DNA of 64,000 nt from VXYL01 sp964348085 (GTDB lineage: Bacteria > Pseudomonadota > Gammaproteobacteria > Pseudomonadales > Azotimanducaceae): NCBI GenBank assembly GCA_964348085.1, contig CAYGBI010000001.1:67495-131494 (forward strand). The letters are read 5' to 3'. Below the pieces are notes generated by a model. That model was not told the DNA's origin. It saw only the letters and a list, made by a program, of their open reading frames with translations, and did no database searches. The translations under genes and the position numbers were made by a program. Shown piece after piece: positions 15,572-25,003 of the stretch; position 1 is the first letter of the stretch; every line of letters starts with the position of its first letter.

Positions 15572-16429
15572 ATGAACATGGCGATGGTCAAGGAACTGCG
15601 GGAGCGCACCGGCGTCGGTTTCGGCGACTGCAAGAAAGCACTCGTAGAGGCCGGCTGGAACATGACGAAGGCGGCGGACATCGTGCGCCTGCAGAGTGGC
15701 GCCAAGGCCGAGAAGAAGGCTGATCGAACGGCGGCGGAAGGCTTGCTGGGCCTGAAGGTGGAGAACGACCGGGGCGCAATGGTCGAAGTCAACGTCGAGA
15801 CGGATTTCGCGGCTCGCAACCCGAAGTTCGCCGCCTTCGTGGCACACGCCGTGGACACGGTTTTGGCGCAAGGCGCGGACGGCATCGCAGAGACGCTTGA
15901 CGCCGAACGACAAACCCTAGTGCAGGAAATCGGCGAGAACATCAGAGTGCGCAGGGCTGCCCGGGTCGATGCGCCCGCCGACGGCACCGTGGTCGGCTAT
16001 CTGCATCAAGACCACAAGCAAGGCGCCTTGGTCGCGCTGGCGGGGGGTGATACGTCCCTCGGCCGCGATGTCGCCATGCACGTCACGGCCATGCGCCCCG
16101 CGGTGCTGGCGCCGGAGGATATGCCGGCGGATGCCCTCGCCAAGGAACGGTCGATGATCGAGCAACTTACCGCGCAAGAGGAGCAAGCCGCCAAACGGCC
16201 GAAGCCACCGCAGATCATCGACAAGATCGTTGCCGGTCGGCTGCGCAAGTTCTTGGCGGAGTCCAGCCTTGTGGAACAGCCATTCGTCAAGGACACATCG
16301 GTCAAGGTCGGCGAGTTGTTGGCCGGCAAGCAGGCCGACTGCGTGAGTTTCGAGCGCTTCGAGGTCGGCGAGGGAATCGACAAGGGGCAGGAGGACTTCG
16401 CTGCCGAAGTGCGCAAGCAACTCGGCTGA
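15572..16429 (+). CDS. tsf: Elongation factor Ts
   Basis: EF-Ts recycles GDP from EF-Tu. The 285-residue product has the N-terminal UBA-like signature VKELRERTGVGFGDCKKAL, the core NVETDFAARNPKF, and the C-terminal PFVKDTSVKV. Normal length and order after rpsB. Its end lies 7 bases from the end of the convergent ABC ATPase gene, leaving no room for a separate terminator. Confidence 0.98.
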   Translation: MNMAMVKELRERTGVGFGDCKKALVEAGWNMTKAADIVRLQSGAKAEKKADRTAAEGLLGLKVENDRGAMVEVNVETDFAARNPKFAAFVAHAVDTVLAQGADGIAETLDAERQTLVQEIGENIRVRRAARVDAPADGTVVGYLHQDHKQGALVALAGGDTSLGRDVAMHVTAMRPAVLAPEDMPADALAKERSMIEQLTAQEEQAAKRPKPPQIIDKIVAGRLRKFLAESSLVEQPFVKDTSVKVGELLAGKQADCVSFERFEVGEGIDKGQEDFAAEVRKQLG

Positions 16430-16436
16430 CCGGCGC

Positions 16437-17390
16437 TCAAGCCGGCGCGTCGCCGAGCAAGTGGCAACTCGCGGCTTGATTCGGCCCTGCGGACGTCAGC
16501 CGCGGCGCCCGTTCCAAGCACGCCGGCATGCGGCGTGGGCACCGCGGGTGGAATCGGCAGCCGCGAGGGGGCGATAGCGCATCGGCCACCTCTCCCCGCA
16601 CTTGGCCCGTGGCCCTAGGCGCTTGGGGGTCGGGGCGCGGCACGGCGGCGAGCAGCGCTTGCGTATAGGGGTGCCGCGGGCTGTCGAAGATCGCCGCCTT
16701 GGCGCCGGTCTCCACGATTTGACCCAAGTACATCACCGCCACTCGATCTGCCGCATGTTCCACCAATGCCAAGTCGTGGGCGATGAGCAGATACGTCAGC
16801 CCGAGCTCATCTTGCAAGTCCTTAAGGAGATTCAGGATTTGCGCGCGGATCGATACGTCGAGGGCGGAAATCGGTTCGTCCAACACGACGAGCTCCGGCT
16901 GCAGGATGAGCGCCCGGGCGATGGCGACGCGTTGCCGCTGGCCGCCGGAGAACTCGTGGGGATAGAGATTCGCGGCGGTGGCCGGCAAGCCCACCAGCGA
17001 CAGCGTGCGGGTGATCGCGGCCATCGTCTCCCCTCGTCTCGCGCCATGCGCGAGCAACGGTTCGGCGAGAATGGTCTTTACTTTCAAGCGCGGGTTCAGC
17101 GAGCTATAGGGATCTTGGAACACCGCCTGCACGCGGGATCGATAGCGCTTGGCGGCTTTGCCTTTGAGCCCGCCAACGTCCTCGCCAGCAAAGGTGATGC
17201 GCCCGCCGGCGAGGGGATTGAGCTTGAGAATCAAGGTCGCCAATGTGCTCTTGCCGCACCCGGATTCGCCCACCAAGGCGAAGGTCTCGCCCTTGGCGAT
17301 GTCCAAGGACACGTTATCGACCGCGGTGAGCAAGCCGCCTCGGGTGGGAAAGCGACAGCTCACTTGGTGGAGACGCAAGAGCGCCGTCAT
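16437..17390 (-). CDS. Peptide/nickel-type ABC importer, second ATPase (OppF/DppF-like)
   Basis: Cytoplasmic ATPase of the importer encoded upstream. The 317-residue product has Walker A GESGCGKST, the signature SGGQRQR, Walker B LVVLDEPISALD and the H-loop AHD. It also has the C-terminal oligopeptide-transporter extension with CRFHPRCPRRMPAC, whose cysteines resemble the Fe-S site seen in this subfamily. The ATG at 17390 overlaps the previous gene by four bases. It is last in the operon. Confidence 0.93.
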   Translation of the reverse strand: MTALLRLHQVSCRFPTRGGLLTAVDNVSLDIAKGETFALVGESGCGKSTLATLILKLNPLAGGRITFAGEDVGGLKGKAAKRYRSRVQAVFQDPYSSLNPRLKVKTILAEPLLAHGARRGETMAAITRTLSLVGLPATAANLYPHEFSGGQRQRVAIARALILQPELVVLDEPISALDVSIRAQILNLLKDLQDELGLTYLLIAHDLALVEHAADRVAVMYLGQIVETGAKAAIFDSPRHPYTQALLAAVPRPDPQAPRATGQVRGEVADALSPPRGCRFHPRCPRRMPACLERAPRLTSAGPNQAASCHLLGDAPA

Positions 17391-18379
17391 GCGTGCAGCC
17401 AGCAAGACACCGTCGCCCCGTCGCTGGTGGTCGTGATCGGCGGCGACTCTCGACGACACTGTTCGCTGGCGTGCGGACAACGGGGGTGGAAGGCGCACCC
17501 GCTCGGCAGCGCCAGCGGATTCGGCGGATTGCCGGCGATCGACTTCAAGCGTTGGCCGCGCTTCCCCAACCTCGGCACCGACGCGAGCAGACCTTGCGAA
17601 TACGGATGCCGCGGCTCGGCGTAAAGTCGTTCTGCGCTTGCCGCCTCGACGATGCGCCCGGCGTACATCACGGCGATGCGGTGGCAGGCTCTGGCGGCGA
17701 CGCCGAGATCGTGGGTGATGAAAACGAGCCCCGCCCCGGTCTCCGCCTGCAGACGCTCGATCAGGTCCATCAACTGCACTTGGATCGTCACGTCCAAGGC
17801 GCTGGTCGGTTCGTCGGCGATCAAGAGCTTGGGCCGGCAGGCGATGGCCATGGCCGCCACCACACGCTGGCGCATGCCGCCGCTGAATTGATGCGGATAG
17901 TCCCACGCCCGCTCCCGCGCCGCCGGCACCCGAACGCGATCGAGTTCGTCTATGGCGAGCGCCATAGCCGAGCCCCGCCGTCCACTTATACCACTCGCCG
18001 GCGCCCCGGAGGCCGCCAACCCATGCGCACGGATAGGCGCCGCCACTTGCGCACCGACGGTAAACACCGGATTCAGCGAGGTCATGGGATCTTGCGAGAT
18101 CATGGCGATCTGCCGGCCGCGCACTTCGTCGGCCAGCGTCTTCTCGGCCAAGCCAAGCAGCTCCCGGCCGTCGAGCTGAATAGAGCCGCCGACGATGCGC
18201 CCGGCGGGACGCGGCGGCAATCCCAACAGCGACAACCCGGTCATGGTCTTGCCGCTGCCCGATTCGCCGATCAGGCCCAAGGTTTCGCCGGCACCGACGT
18301 CGAAGCTCACCCCGTCGACGGCCTTCAGCACCCCCCGCTTCAAGAACAGGTGCGTCTTCAAGTCGCGCACGCGCAGCAT
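17387..18379 (-). CDS. Peptide/nickel-type ABC importer, first ATPase (OppD/DppD-like)
   Basis: This 330-residue ATPase carries Walker A GESGSGKT, ISQDPMTSLNPVFTVG, the signature SGGMRQR and Walker B LLIADEPTSALD. The usual C-terminal CAFHPRCPHASEQC follows. An insertion of about 15 residues rich in Gly, Ala and Ser (AASGAPASGISGRRGSA) lies in the helical subdomain before the signature. Its start overlaps the dppC-like stop as TGATG. Confidence 0.93.
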   Translation of the reverse strand: MLRVRDLKTHLFLKRGVLKAVDGVSFDVGAGETLGLIGESGSGKTMTGLSLLGLPPRPAGRIVGGSIQLDGRELLGLAEKTLADEVRGRQIAMISQDPMTSLNPVFTVGAQVAAPIRAHGLAASGAPASGISGRRGSAMALAIDELDRVRVPAARERAWDYPHQFSGGMRQRVVAAMAIACRPKLLIADEPTSALDVTIQVQLMDLIERLQAETGAGLVFITHDLGVAARACHRIAVMYAGRIVEAASAERLYAEPRHPYSQGLLASVPRLGKRGQRLKSIAGNPPNPLALPSGCAFHPRCPHASEQCRRESPPITTTSDGATVSCWLHA

Positions 18380-19260
18380 CAGATTTGCCGTCGCAGCGGG
18401 TCGAAGGTGTCTCGCAGCCAGTCGCCGAGCAGGTTGGAGGCCAAGCAAGCAGCCATGATGGCGAGCCCGGGCATGGTGATGAGCCACCACGCCACGTCGA
18501 TGAAGTTGCGTCCGTCGGCGAGCATCCCGCCCCACGAGACATTCGGCGGCTGAATGCCAAGGCCGAGAAAGCTCAAGCCCGCTTCGAAGACGATCACACT
18601 GCCGAACTGCAACGTCGCCAGCACGAGCAGCAGATTCAGCAGGTTTGGCGCCAAGTGGCGGTAGAAAATGACCGGCGTGGCGACCCCGGCGATCTTGGCC
18701 AGCTTGATGAAGTCGCGCTCGCGCAGGCTCAGCACCTCGCCACGCACCAGTCGCGCATACCACGTCCAATAGCTCAGCACGATGATGAACACCACCATCG
18801 CCTCCCCCGGCGGCAGCACGGCCGCGAACAGCATCGCCAGCGGAATCGACGGCACGGACATCTGTACATCGATCAGCCGCGAGACCAACGCGTCGACGAC
18901 GCCCCCGAAGTACCCCGCCACCATCCCGAGCACCGTGCCGAGGAAGCCCGACAGGACGATCGCGTAGAGCGCCACGTTGGCGGAAACCCGAGCGCCGGCG
19001 ATGATCCGGCTGAGGATGTCGCGCCCTAGGTTGTCCGTCCCGAGCAGGTGCGCACTGCTGCCTTCGGCCGTCCACGCCGGCGGTGTCATGGCATTCTCGA
19101 GGGCGATCTTGCCGGCATCGTGGGGCGCCAGCCAAGGGCCGACGAGCGCACACAGCAACACGAGGGCGAGCACGGTGGCGGCAACAAAGGGAAAGCCGCT
19201 GTCCGCGCGCCTCAGGAAGCGCGCTAGGAACGGCTTCGGCAAGCCGACAGTCTCGCTCAT
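18379..19260 (-). CDS. Peptide/nickel-type ABC importer permease (DppC-like)
   Basis: This inner-membrane permease has 293 residues. It has the DppC N-terminal segment with HLLGTDNLGRDILSRII and about six membrane helices. The EAA loop region holds the ATPase-contact motif (KLAKIAGVATPVIFYRHLAPN). The C-terminus has EAGLSFLGLGIQPPNVSWG. The ATG at 19260 overlaps the previous gene by four bases. A much longer open frame upstream overlies the other permease and is not real. Confidence 0.93.
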   Translation of the reverse strand: MSETVGLPKPFLARFLRRADSGFPFVAATVLALVLLCALVGPWLAPHDAGKIALENAMTPPAWTAEGSSAHLLGTDNLGRDILSRIIAGARVSANVALYAIVLSGFLGTVLGMVAGYFGGVVDALVSRLIDVQMSVPSIPLAMLFAAVLPPGEAMVVFIIVLSYWTWYARLVRGEVLSLRERDFIKLAKIAGVATPVIFYRHLAPNLLNLLLVLATLQFGSVIVFEAGLSFLGLGIQPPNVSWGGMLADGRNFIDVAWWLITMPGLAIMAACLASNLLGDWLRDTFDPLRRQI

Positions 19261-20189
19261 GCGGCGCTCCGCCCGCCGTGACGAATGCGCGGGTCGATCA
19301 GGCCGTAGGAGAGATCGACGACGAGGTTGACGAGTACGAATACGAGCGCGGCGAGCACCACCCCGGCCTGCACCACCGGGAAGTCCCGCGCGAACACGGC
19401 ATCCACCACCGTGCGCCCCACGCCCGGCCAAGCGAACACCACCTCGATCACGAACGCGCCGCCGAGCATGTTGGCGAAGTAGACGCCGATCATGGTCACC
19501 AGCGGCACCATCGCGTTGCGCAACGCGTAGCGCCAGACGATCCAGCGCTCCGGCAAACCGATGGCGCGTTCCATACGCACATAGTCCGAGTCGAGGATGT
19601 CGAGCATCGACGAGCGCAACGTCCGCGTCATCGCCGCGACCGGATACCAGCCGAGGGCGATGGCCGGCAGCACGAGATGGCTCACGCCCCCGCGCCCGAA
19701 CGCCGGCAACCATTGCAGCTTCACCGCGATGAACAAGATCAGCAACAAGCCAATCCAGAAACCCGGCACGGCTTGTCCGAGCATGGCGAACAGCTTGGCG
19801 GCACGGTCCACCGCGCCACCCCGGCGCACGGCCGAGACCACACCCAAAGGCACTGCCAAGAGCAACGCGAAAACCAGACCGGCGACGGCTAGTTCCAGCG
19901 TCGCCGGCAGGCGTTCCAGCAAGAGCGTCATGGCCGGCTCGTGCCACTGATAGGAGTCGCCGAAGTCACCTTGCACAGCGTTGGCCAGAAAGATCGCGAA
20001 CTGCACGGGCAACGGTCGGTCCAGACCCAACGCCTCCCGCATCGCGGCAAACTCCTCTTCGCCGGCGTCCATGGGCAGCATCAGCGCGACCGGGTCGCCG
20101 GACAAACGTTGGGCGACGAATACGATGAGCAGCGCCCCGAGGATGGCGACAACCCCCTGCAGCACGCGTTTGGCAACGTAGCCCTTCAC
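19257..20189 (-). CDS. Peptide/nickel-type ABC importer permease (DppB-like)
   Basis: This 310-residue permease opens VKGYVAKRVLQGVVAILGALL, the usual first helix. It has FGDSYQWHEP, TLELAVAGL, the coupling loop MERAIGLPERWIVWRYALRN and a C-terminal DPRIRHG. The GTG at 20189 overlaps the stop of the solute-binding protein as GTGA, which is why I prefer it to the earlier frame start at 20258. Confidence 0.92.
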   Translation of the reverse strand: MKGYVAKRVLQGVVAILGALLIVFVAQRLSGDPVALMLPMDAGEEEFAAMREALGLDRPLPVQFAIFLANAVQGDFGDSYQWHEPAMTLLLERLPATLELAVAGLVFALLLAVPLGVVSAVRRGGAVDRAAKLFAMLGQAVPGFWIGLLLILFIAVKLQWLPAFGRGGVSHLVLPAIALGWYPVAAMTRTLRSSMLDILDSDYVRMERAIGLPERWIVWRYALRNAMVPLVTMIGVYFANMLGGAFVIEVVFAWPGVGRTVVDAVFARDFPVVQAGVVLAALVFVLVNLVVDLSYGLIDPRIRHGGRSAA

Positions 20190-21772
20190 TGATCGAGCGC
20201 CACCGGCGCCGAACTGCCACGCATACCCCGCATCGACCGCCAAAAGGCCGCTGGCCACGGCTCGAAGTCAAGCTTGTCTCGCCAAGCCAAGGTGAGCAGC
20301 GGGCGATAGGTCGGCAGTCCCCCGGCGACGCGCGCGTGCTTCAAACGGGCGATATCGCGAATCATCGCGCTGCGGCTGGCGCGATCCATGGTGGTGCGCA
20401 GTTCTTCCACCATCGCGTCCAATTGCGGATCGGCGTGATAGGAGTACGTGCCCCAACCCTCTCCCGTGCTGTGCAAATGGCCGGACCAAGCGTCCGTCGG
20501 ATCCCCGGGCAATCCCTGCCCCCACATGGTGCTCCAGATGCCGTCCATCGCGGGTCTGGAGAATCGCCGACCGACGGCGATCCACGCCCCGTACTCCAAC
20601 TGCACGATGCGGCAGCGGATACCCACCTCCGTAAGGTAGGCGAATATGATCTCGCCGATCTCCTTGAAGTACGGTTCGCGGGGCGTCGTGAGGTTGTAGC
20701 AGTTGGTGTTGAAGCCGGCAGGGAAGCCGGCCTCGGCCAGCAGTTCGCGGGCGCGGTCGGGGTCGTAGGGATAGGGTTCGAGCGATGCATCGTAGCCGAG
20801 CGTGCCCGGCGCCAACTGCGCGGTGCGGATGCCTTGGTCGTAGAGCACGTAACGGATGATGTCATCGACGTTGACCGCATAAGCCGCTGCTTGCCGCACC
20901 CGCTCGAAGCGAAATGGGCTCGCCGGGTCGGTGGCGTTGAACGAGATATAGAGGTTGTTCGGCGCCGGCAACGATGCCACTTCCACGCCGGGCAGTCGCT
21001 CGAACTCCGCCACCTGCGCCGGCGGCACGGCGTCCATCCAATCCACCGCGCCGGTCTTGAACGCCGCCACGCGGGTGGTGTCTTCCGGGATGATCTTGAT
21101 GCGCAGCCGCTTGGCGACGGGCATGGCGTCGCGATTCCAGTAGTCCTCGAAGCGCTCGACGACGAGTTCCTCGCGCGGCTTGCGGGATACGAACTTCCAC
21201 GGTCCGGTGCCGATGGGATGCGCCAGCACGCCGGCGTCGCCCACCGCTTGGTAGTACTTGCGCGGGATCGCGGGAAGCACCAAGTTCAGCGCCGGCAACG
21301 AACCATCCGGCTTGCTCAGCACGAAAGCGAAGCGCAGATCGTCATGAACGTGAATCGCTTCGACGTAGCGAAGCCGCCCGGCGTTGCGCGAAACCGGGTC
21401 TTTCAGCCGCTCGAAGGAATACGCGAAGTCGCGGGCGCTAAGCGTATCCCCATTGTGAAATCTGACGCCTTCGCGGATCTTCACCTCGATCCGCGTCCTC
21501 CCTTGCCCGCTCGACGGCGCGTCGGGGTCGGCCGGCGCTTCCACCACGCGCCAAGATTCGGCCAGCCAATTGACTCGGTCGAAATCCGGCGTGACGGCCA
21601 GCAGGTTCTCGTAGAACAGATCGATGTAGTAGGCGTCCACACCCGCCGAAGAGCGCGTGGGATCCACCTGCTGCGGCTCGGCCGCGAATGCGACGACGAT
21701 CTCCTCGGCCGCGGCGTGGCAGACGGCCGCTGCGCCGAGACCCGCCAGCGCAAGCCGCGCGACGAAGTTCAA
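20186..21772 (-). CDS. ABC importer solute-binding protein, family 5 (DppA/OppA-like)
   Basis: This periplasmic binding protein defines the importer's substrate, which I cannot tell from sequence. The 528-residue product has a signal peptide (LNFVARLALAGLGAAAVCHA), then VDPTRSSAGVDAYYIDLFYENLL and EVKIREGVRFHNGDTLSARDF, the family 5 signature. The TTG at 21772 forms a TTGA overlap with the DUF427 gene. That matches the four-base overlaps throughout this operon and decides the start. Confidence 0.9.
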   Translation of the reverse strand: MNFVARLALAGLGAAAVCHAAAEEIVVAFAAEPQQVDPTRSSAGVDAYYIDLFYENLLAVTPDFDRVNWLAESWRVVEAPADPDAPSSGQGRTRIEVKIREGVRFHNGDTLSARDFAYSFERLKDPVSRNAGRLRYVEAIHVHDDLRFAFVLSKPDGSLPALNLVLPAIPRKYYQAVGDAGVLAHPIGTGPWKFVSRKPREELVVERFEDYWNRDAMPVAKRLRIKIIPEDTTRVAAFKTGAVDWMDAVPPAQVAEFERLPGVEVASLPAPNNLYISFNATDPASPFRFERVRQAAAYAVNVDDIIRYVLYDQGIRTAQLAPGTLGYDASLEPYPYDPDRARELLAEAGFPAGFNTNCYNLTTPREPYFKEIGEIIFAYLTEVGIRCRIVQLEYGAWIAVGRRFSRPAMDGIWSTMWGQGLPGDPTDAWSGHLHSTGEGWGTYSYHADPQLDAMVEELRTTMDRASRSAMIRDIARLKHARVAGGLPTYRPLLTLAWRDKLDFEPWPAAFWRSMRGMRGSSAPVALDQ

Positions 21773-22050
21773 GGCGTGACTTCGACGCCGTGCCAGAACG
21801 CCACCCGGCCCTCGATGTGCTTTGCCGCCTCTTTCGGCGACGGGTAATACCAAGCCGCGTCGGCATTGGTCTCACCGGCCACCACAACGTGGTAATAGTG
21901 CGCGGTGCCCTTCCACGGGCAGAAGCTCGTGGTGTCGCTCGGCGCCAGCATGGTCTGGTTCAAACCCGCGCGTGGGAAATAATGGTTGCCTTCGACAACG
22001 ACGGTGTCGTCGCTCGTCGCCACCACTTGGTCTCGCCAAATCGCCTTCAT
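21769..22050 (-). CDS. DUF427 family protein
   Basis: A 93-residue protein of the DUF427 family, which has a small beta-rich fold and no settled function. It shows the family marks: YFPRAGLN, SFCPWKGTAHYYHV and AAWYYPSPKEAAKHIEGRVAFW. GGAGG stands 5 bases before the ATG at 22050. It is first in the operon and its stop overlaps the start of the binding protein, so it is co-translated with a transporter, an unusual partner. It diverges from the PQQ dehydrogenase gene. Confidence 0.88.
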   Translation of the reverse strand: MKAIWRDQVVATSDDTVVVEGNHYFPRAGLNQTMLAPSDTTSFCPWKGTAHYYHVVVAGETNADAAWYYPSPKEAAKHIEGRVAFWHGVEVTP

Positions 22051-22153
22051 TCGTTCCTCCGGTTGCCCCTTGCATATGAGAGCGTGGCACAGCCAACCCG
22101 CAATCGGCAATAATGCGGCCAAACGCACTCCTTACGGAGGGGAGGTCACCATC

Positions 22154-23962
22154 ATGTATCGCACCCACAGCTCGGCAGCGCTCGTCTGCTGCCTCCTGAT
22201 CGGTTGTCAACCGACCACGGAACCCTCGGACGACTCTACGTCCGCAGCCGAAACTTCCGCAGGCGAGGCGGCCCCGGTGGTAGAGGCCGTGGAGGCAGCC
22301 GCCGCGCCGCCCGTGCCGACCCATTGGACGAGCGATGGCGACATCGGCGAGGGCGGCGGGCCGGTGGACAACGACGCGCTGCTGGCGGGCACGGCCAATC
22401 CCGAGCAGTGGCTGCTCTACGGCGGTGACTACGGCAACCACCGGCACTCGCCGATCGACGACATCACCCCGAGCAACGTGGCCCAACTGCAAGTGGCGTG
22501 GGCGTTTCCCACCGGCACCACCGAGCAATTCGAGGTATCGCCGACGGTCTACGACGGCATCATGTACGTCACCACCTCGTTCAACCGGTTAATGGCGCTG
22601 GACGCCGCCACCGGCGAGCTCCACTGGCGCTACGACCACCCGCTGCCGGGCCGCGACGTGCTGAAGCTCTGCTGCGGCGCCGTGAACCGGGGCGCTGCGA
22701 TAAGCGGTGATCTCGTATTAATGGCGACGCTCGACGCCGAGCTGATCGCTCTCCACCGCCTCACCGGCGAGATTCAGTGGCAAACGACGCTCGCTGAGTT
22801 CGGAGACGGCTTCAGCGCCACCTCCATGCCCATGATCGTCAAGGACATGGCCATCATCGGCATCGCCGGCGGCGAGTTCGGCGTGCGCGGCTTTTTCGAC
22901 GCCTACGACGTCGCCACCGGAGAACTTCGCTGGCGGCACTACACGGTGCCGGTGGAGGGCGAGTTCGGCGCCGACACTTGGGCCGGCGATTCTTGGAAGA
23001 CGGGCGGCGCCCCGGCGTGGACCAGCGGCGCCTACGACCCGCAACGGGACGTGCTCTACTGGACCACCGGCAATCCGGCGCCGGACTGGAATGGCGACCT
23101 GAGGGCGGGCGACAACTTGTTCTCCAACAGCCTCTTGGCCGTGAATCCGAATACCGGCGAGCGGCTCTGGCATTTTCAGTTCACGCCCCACGACGTCTGG
23201 GACTACGACGGCAACACGCAGCTCTTCTTGGTGGATGTGGTGCGCGACGGCACGACCATTCCGGCCATCGTGCAGGCGAATCGCAACGGCTTCTTCTATA
23301 TCTTGGATCGCGCCACCGGCGCTTTCATCGACGCCGGCCAGTATGTGGAAGAGTTGAATTGGGCGACGCTGGACGAAAACGGTCGACCGGTGGTAGACCC
23401 GCGCGCCAACCCGGTCGAAGAACCCGACTTCCGCGTCTGCCCAAGCAACTTGGGCGGCATGAACGGCGCTTGGACGGGCGCTCTGAACCCCGGTCTCGGC
23501 CTCGCCTACATCCCGTCGGTCGAGTCCTGCCAGTACTACCAAAAAGGCATTGTCGCCTTCGTCAAGGGCCAGCCGTTCATGGGCGGCACGCCGATTCCCC
23601 TAGATGTGCAGAACGGCGTAGCGCACGGCCATGTCTCCGCCGTCGACGTCAACACCGGCGAGGTGCGTTGGCGCTACATGGACCCGGACCCGATGATGGG
23701 CGGCGTGCTCTCGCTTGAGGGAGGCGTGGTATTCACCGGCAACCAAGCGGGTTTCGCGTTGGCGCTCGACGCCGCTACCGGCGAGGAGTTGTGGCGGTTC
23801 CGCATGGGCAGCGGCATGCGCAGCCAGCCGGTGGCCTACCGCGCCGGCGACAAGAGCTACGTCGCCATCGGCTCCGGCAACTACGCCACCTTCGTGTCGT
23901 TCGCCGGCGGCCCGGTGAGCGTCCCGGAAGGCGGTCACCTGTTCGTCTTTGCGCTGCCCTGA
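22154..23962 (+). CDS. Lipoprotein PQQ-dependent alcohol dehydrogenase, probable lanthanide type
   Basis: Quinoprotein dehydrogenases oxidise alcohols outside the inner membrane using PQQ. The 602-residue product has a lipoprotein signal (LVCCLLIGC) and a linker of about 50 residues rich in Ala, Glu and Ser. An eight-bladed propeller follows. Cys173-Cys174 (KLCCGAVNRG) is the vicinal disulfide over PQQ. WTTGNPAPDWNGD and HDVWDYDG hold the active-site region, and Asp350-Tyr-Asp352 has the second Asp found in lanthanide-dependent XoxF-type enzymes. GGAGG stands 8 bases before the ATG. The next two genes resemble the xoxJ and xoxG partners. The substrate is unknown. Confidence 0.9.
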   Translation: MYRTHSSAALVCCLLIGCQPTTEPSDDSTSAAETSAGEAAPVVEAVEAAAAPPVPTHWTSDGDIGEGGGPVDNDALLAGTANPEQWLLYGGDYGNHRHSPIDDITPSNVAQLQVAWAFPTGTTEQFEVSPTVYDGIMYVTTSFNRLMALDAATGELHWRYDHPLPGRDVLKLCCGAVNRGAAISGDLVLMATLDAELIALHRLTGEIQWQTTLAEFGDGFSATSMPMIVKDMAIIGIAGGEFGVRGFFDAYDVATGELRWRHYTVPVEGEFGADTWAGDSWKTGGAPAWTSGAYDPQRDVLYWTTGNPAPDWNGDLRAGDNLFSNSLLAVNPNTGERLWHFQFTPHDVWDYDGNTQLFLVDVVRDGTTIPAIVQANRNGFFYILDRATGAFIDAGQYVEELNWATLDENGRPVVDPRANPVEEPDFRVCPSNLGGMNGAWTGALNPGLGLAYIPSVESCQYYQKGIVAFVKGQPFMGGTPIPLDVQNGVAHGHVSAVDVNTGEVRWRYMDPDPMMGGVLSLEGGVVFTGNQAGFALALDAATGEELWRFRMGSGMRSQPVAYRAGDKSYVAIGSGNYATFVSFAGGPVSVPEGGHLFVFALP

Positions 23963-24136
23963 CGCGCAATCCAGTCCACAGTGGCAGAGGCAAGCTATGA
24001 CTGGCCAACCAGAATTGCATCTAGGCGGCAACTACCGCACGCCGTCGGGACGAAAGCAGCCGCAGGGTTGCGGTGACTACAGAAGGTCCCTAACGATGAG
24101 TAATGTAAGGTTTGCCTCTCGCGAGACCTTGTCAAA

Positions 24137-24958
24137 TTGAGCCTCGCCAAGCCGATCAAAGTTCTCGTGGCGGTCACCGCCTTATTCTGCGTCTCTGTTG
24201 CGCCTGACCGCCTCGCCGACACGTCGCCGCTCTCGGTGTGCTTCCCAACCGACGATCCCCCGCGGTCCGTGCGTGCCGATACGGCAGGCTTCGATCTCGA
24301 CATCGCCCGCTTCGTCGCAGGCGAGTTGCAGCGTGGCTTACGCATTGTGTGGCTGCCCGAGCGTGGTCAGACGGACCTTGAGTCGAGCGACATCGACTTC
24401 CGACCTTTGCTCACCAGCCAGTGCGACGCGCAATTTTCCGTTCCCGGTATCGGCGCACTCGGCTGGTATGGCAGCCGCTTGGAATTGAGCCGGCCGTACT
24501 ACGGCGCGGCGTTCGAACTCATTCCCGAAACGGCGAACTTCCGGTGGGGCGAGCCGTACGCCGAAACAGTCGCCGTGCGCTCGAATACCGTTGCCCACTT
24601 GGCCTTGGACGCCATAGGCGTCCGCTGGACGATGCAGGGACGGACCGCAGATGTCGTCCAAGCGGTCCACGACGGGTCGGCGGCAGCCGCGCTGATCTGG
24701 GGGCCGGACCTCGCGCTTCTCGACGTCGAGCGCGACTCGGACTTCGAACCGCCGGCCGTGCTGCGCTGGAATCTGCACGCGGTCACCCGTCGAGGCGACG
24801 CGTTGCTGACCGCCATTAACCGCGTCTTCGAGTCGCCGTCGTTCCAACGGGAAACGCAGCGGTTGATGCGCCGCCACGGTATTCCGGCACACCCGCCCTT
24901 CGCAACGGTGTATACCCTCGCCGACTTGAACGCACTGCGAGCCGGCGAAGAAAACTGA
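24137..24958 (+). CDS. Periplasmic solute-binding-like protein (XoxJ/MxaJ-like partner)
   Basis: This 273-residue exported protein has the family 3 solute-binding fold. It shows LSVCFPTDDPPRSVRADTAGFDLDIARFVAGEL and later VVQAVHDGSAAAALIWGPDLALLDVE, the segment shared by methanol-dehydrogenase-associated MxaJ/XoxJ proteins. It lies between a PQQ dehydrogenase and a cytochrome c, so a role in activating that enzyme fits better than transport, and no permease is near. The start is uncertain. The TTG at 24137 gives a signal peptide (VLVAVTALFCVSVAP) but has only a weak Shine-Dalgarno. Confidence 0.75.
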   Translation: MSLAKPIKVLVAVTALFCVSVAPDRLADTSPLSVCFPTDDPPRSVRADTAGFDLDIARFVAGELQRGLRIVWLPERGQTDLESSDIDFRPLLTSQCDAQFSVPGIGALGWYGSRLELSRPYYGAAFELIPETANFRWGEPYAETVAVRSNTVAHLALDAIGVRWTMQGRTADVVQAVHDGSAAAALIWGPDLALLDVERDSDFEPPAVLRWNLHAVTRRGDALLTAINRVFESPSFQRETQRLMRRHGIPAHPPFATVYTLADLNALRAGEEN

Positions 24959-25003
24959 TGCCGCTCAAGCACCTGTCTCGCTAAGAAAGCCAGTTCACCG
25001 CCT

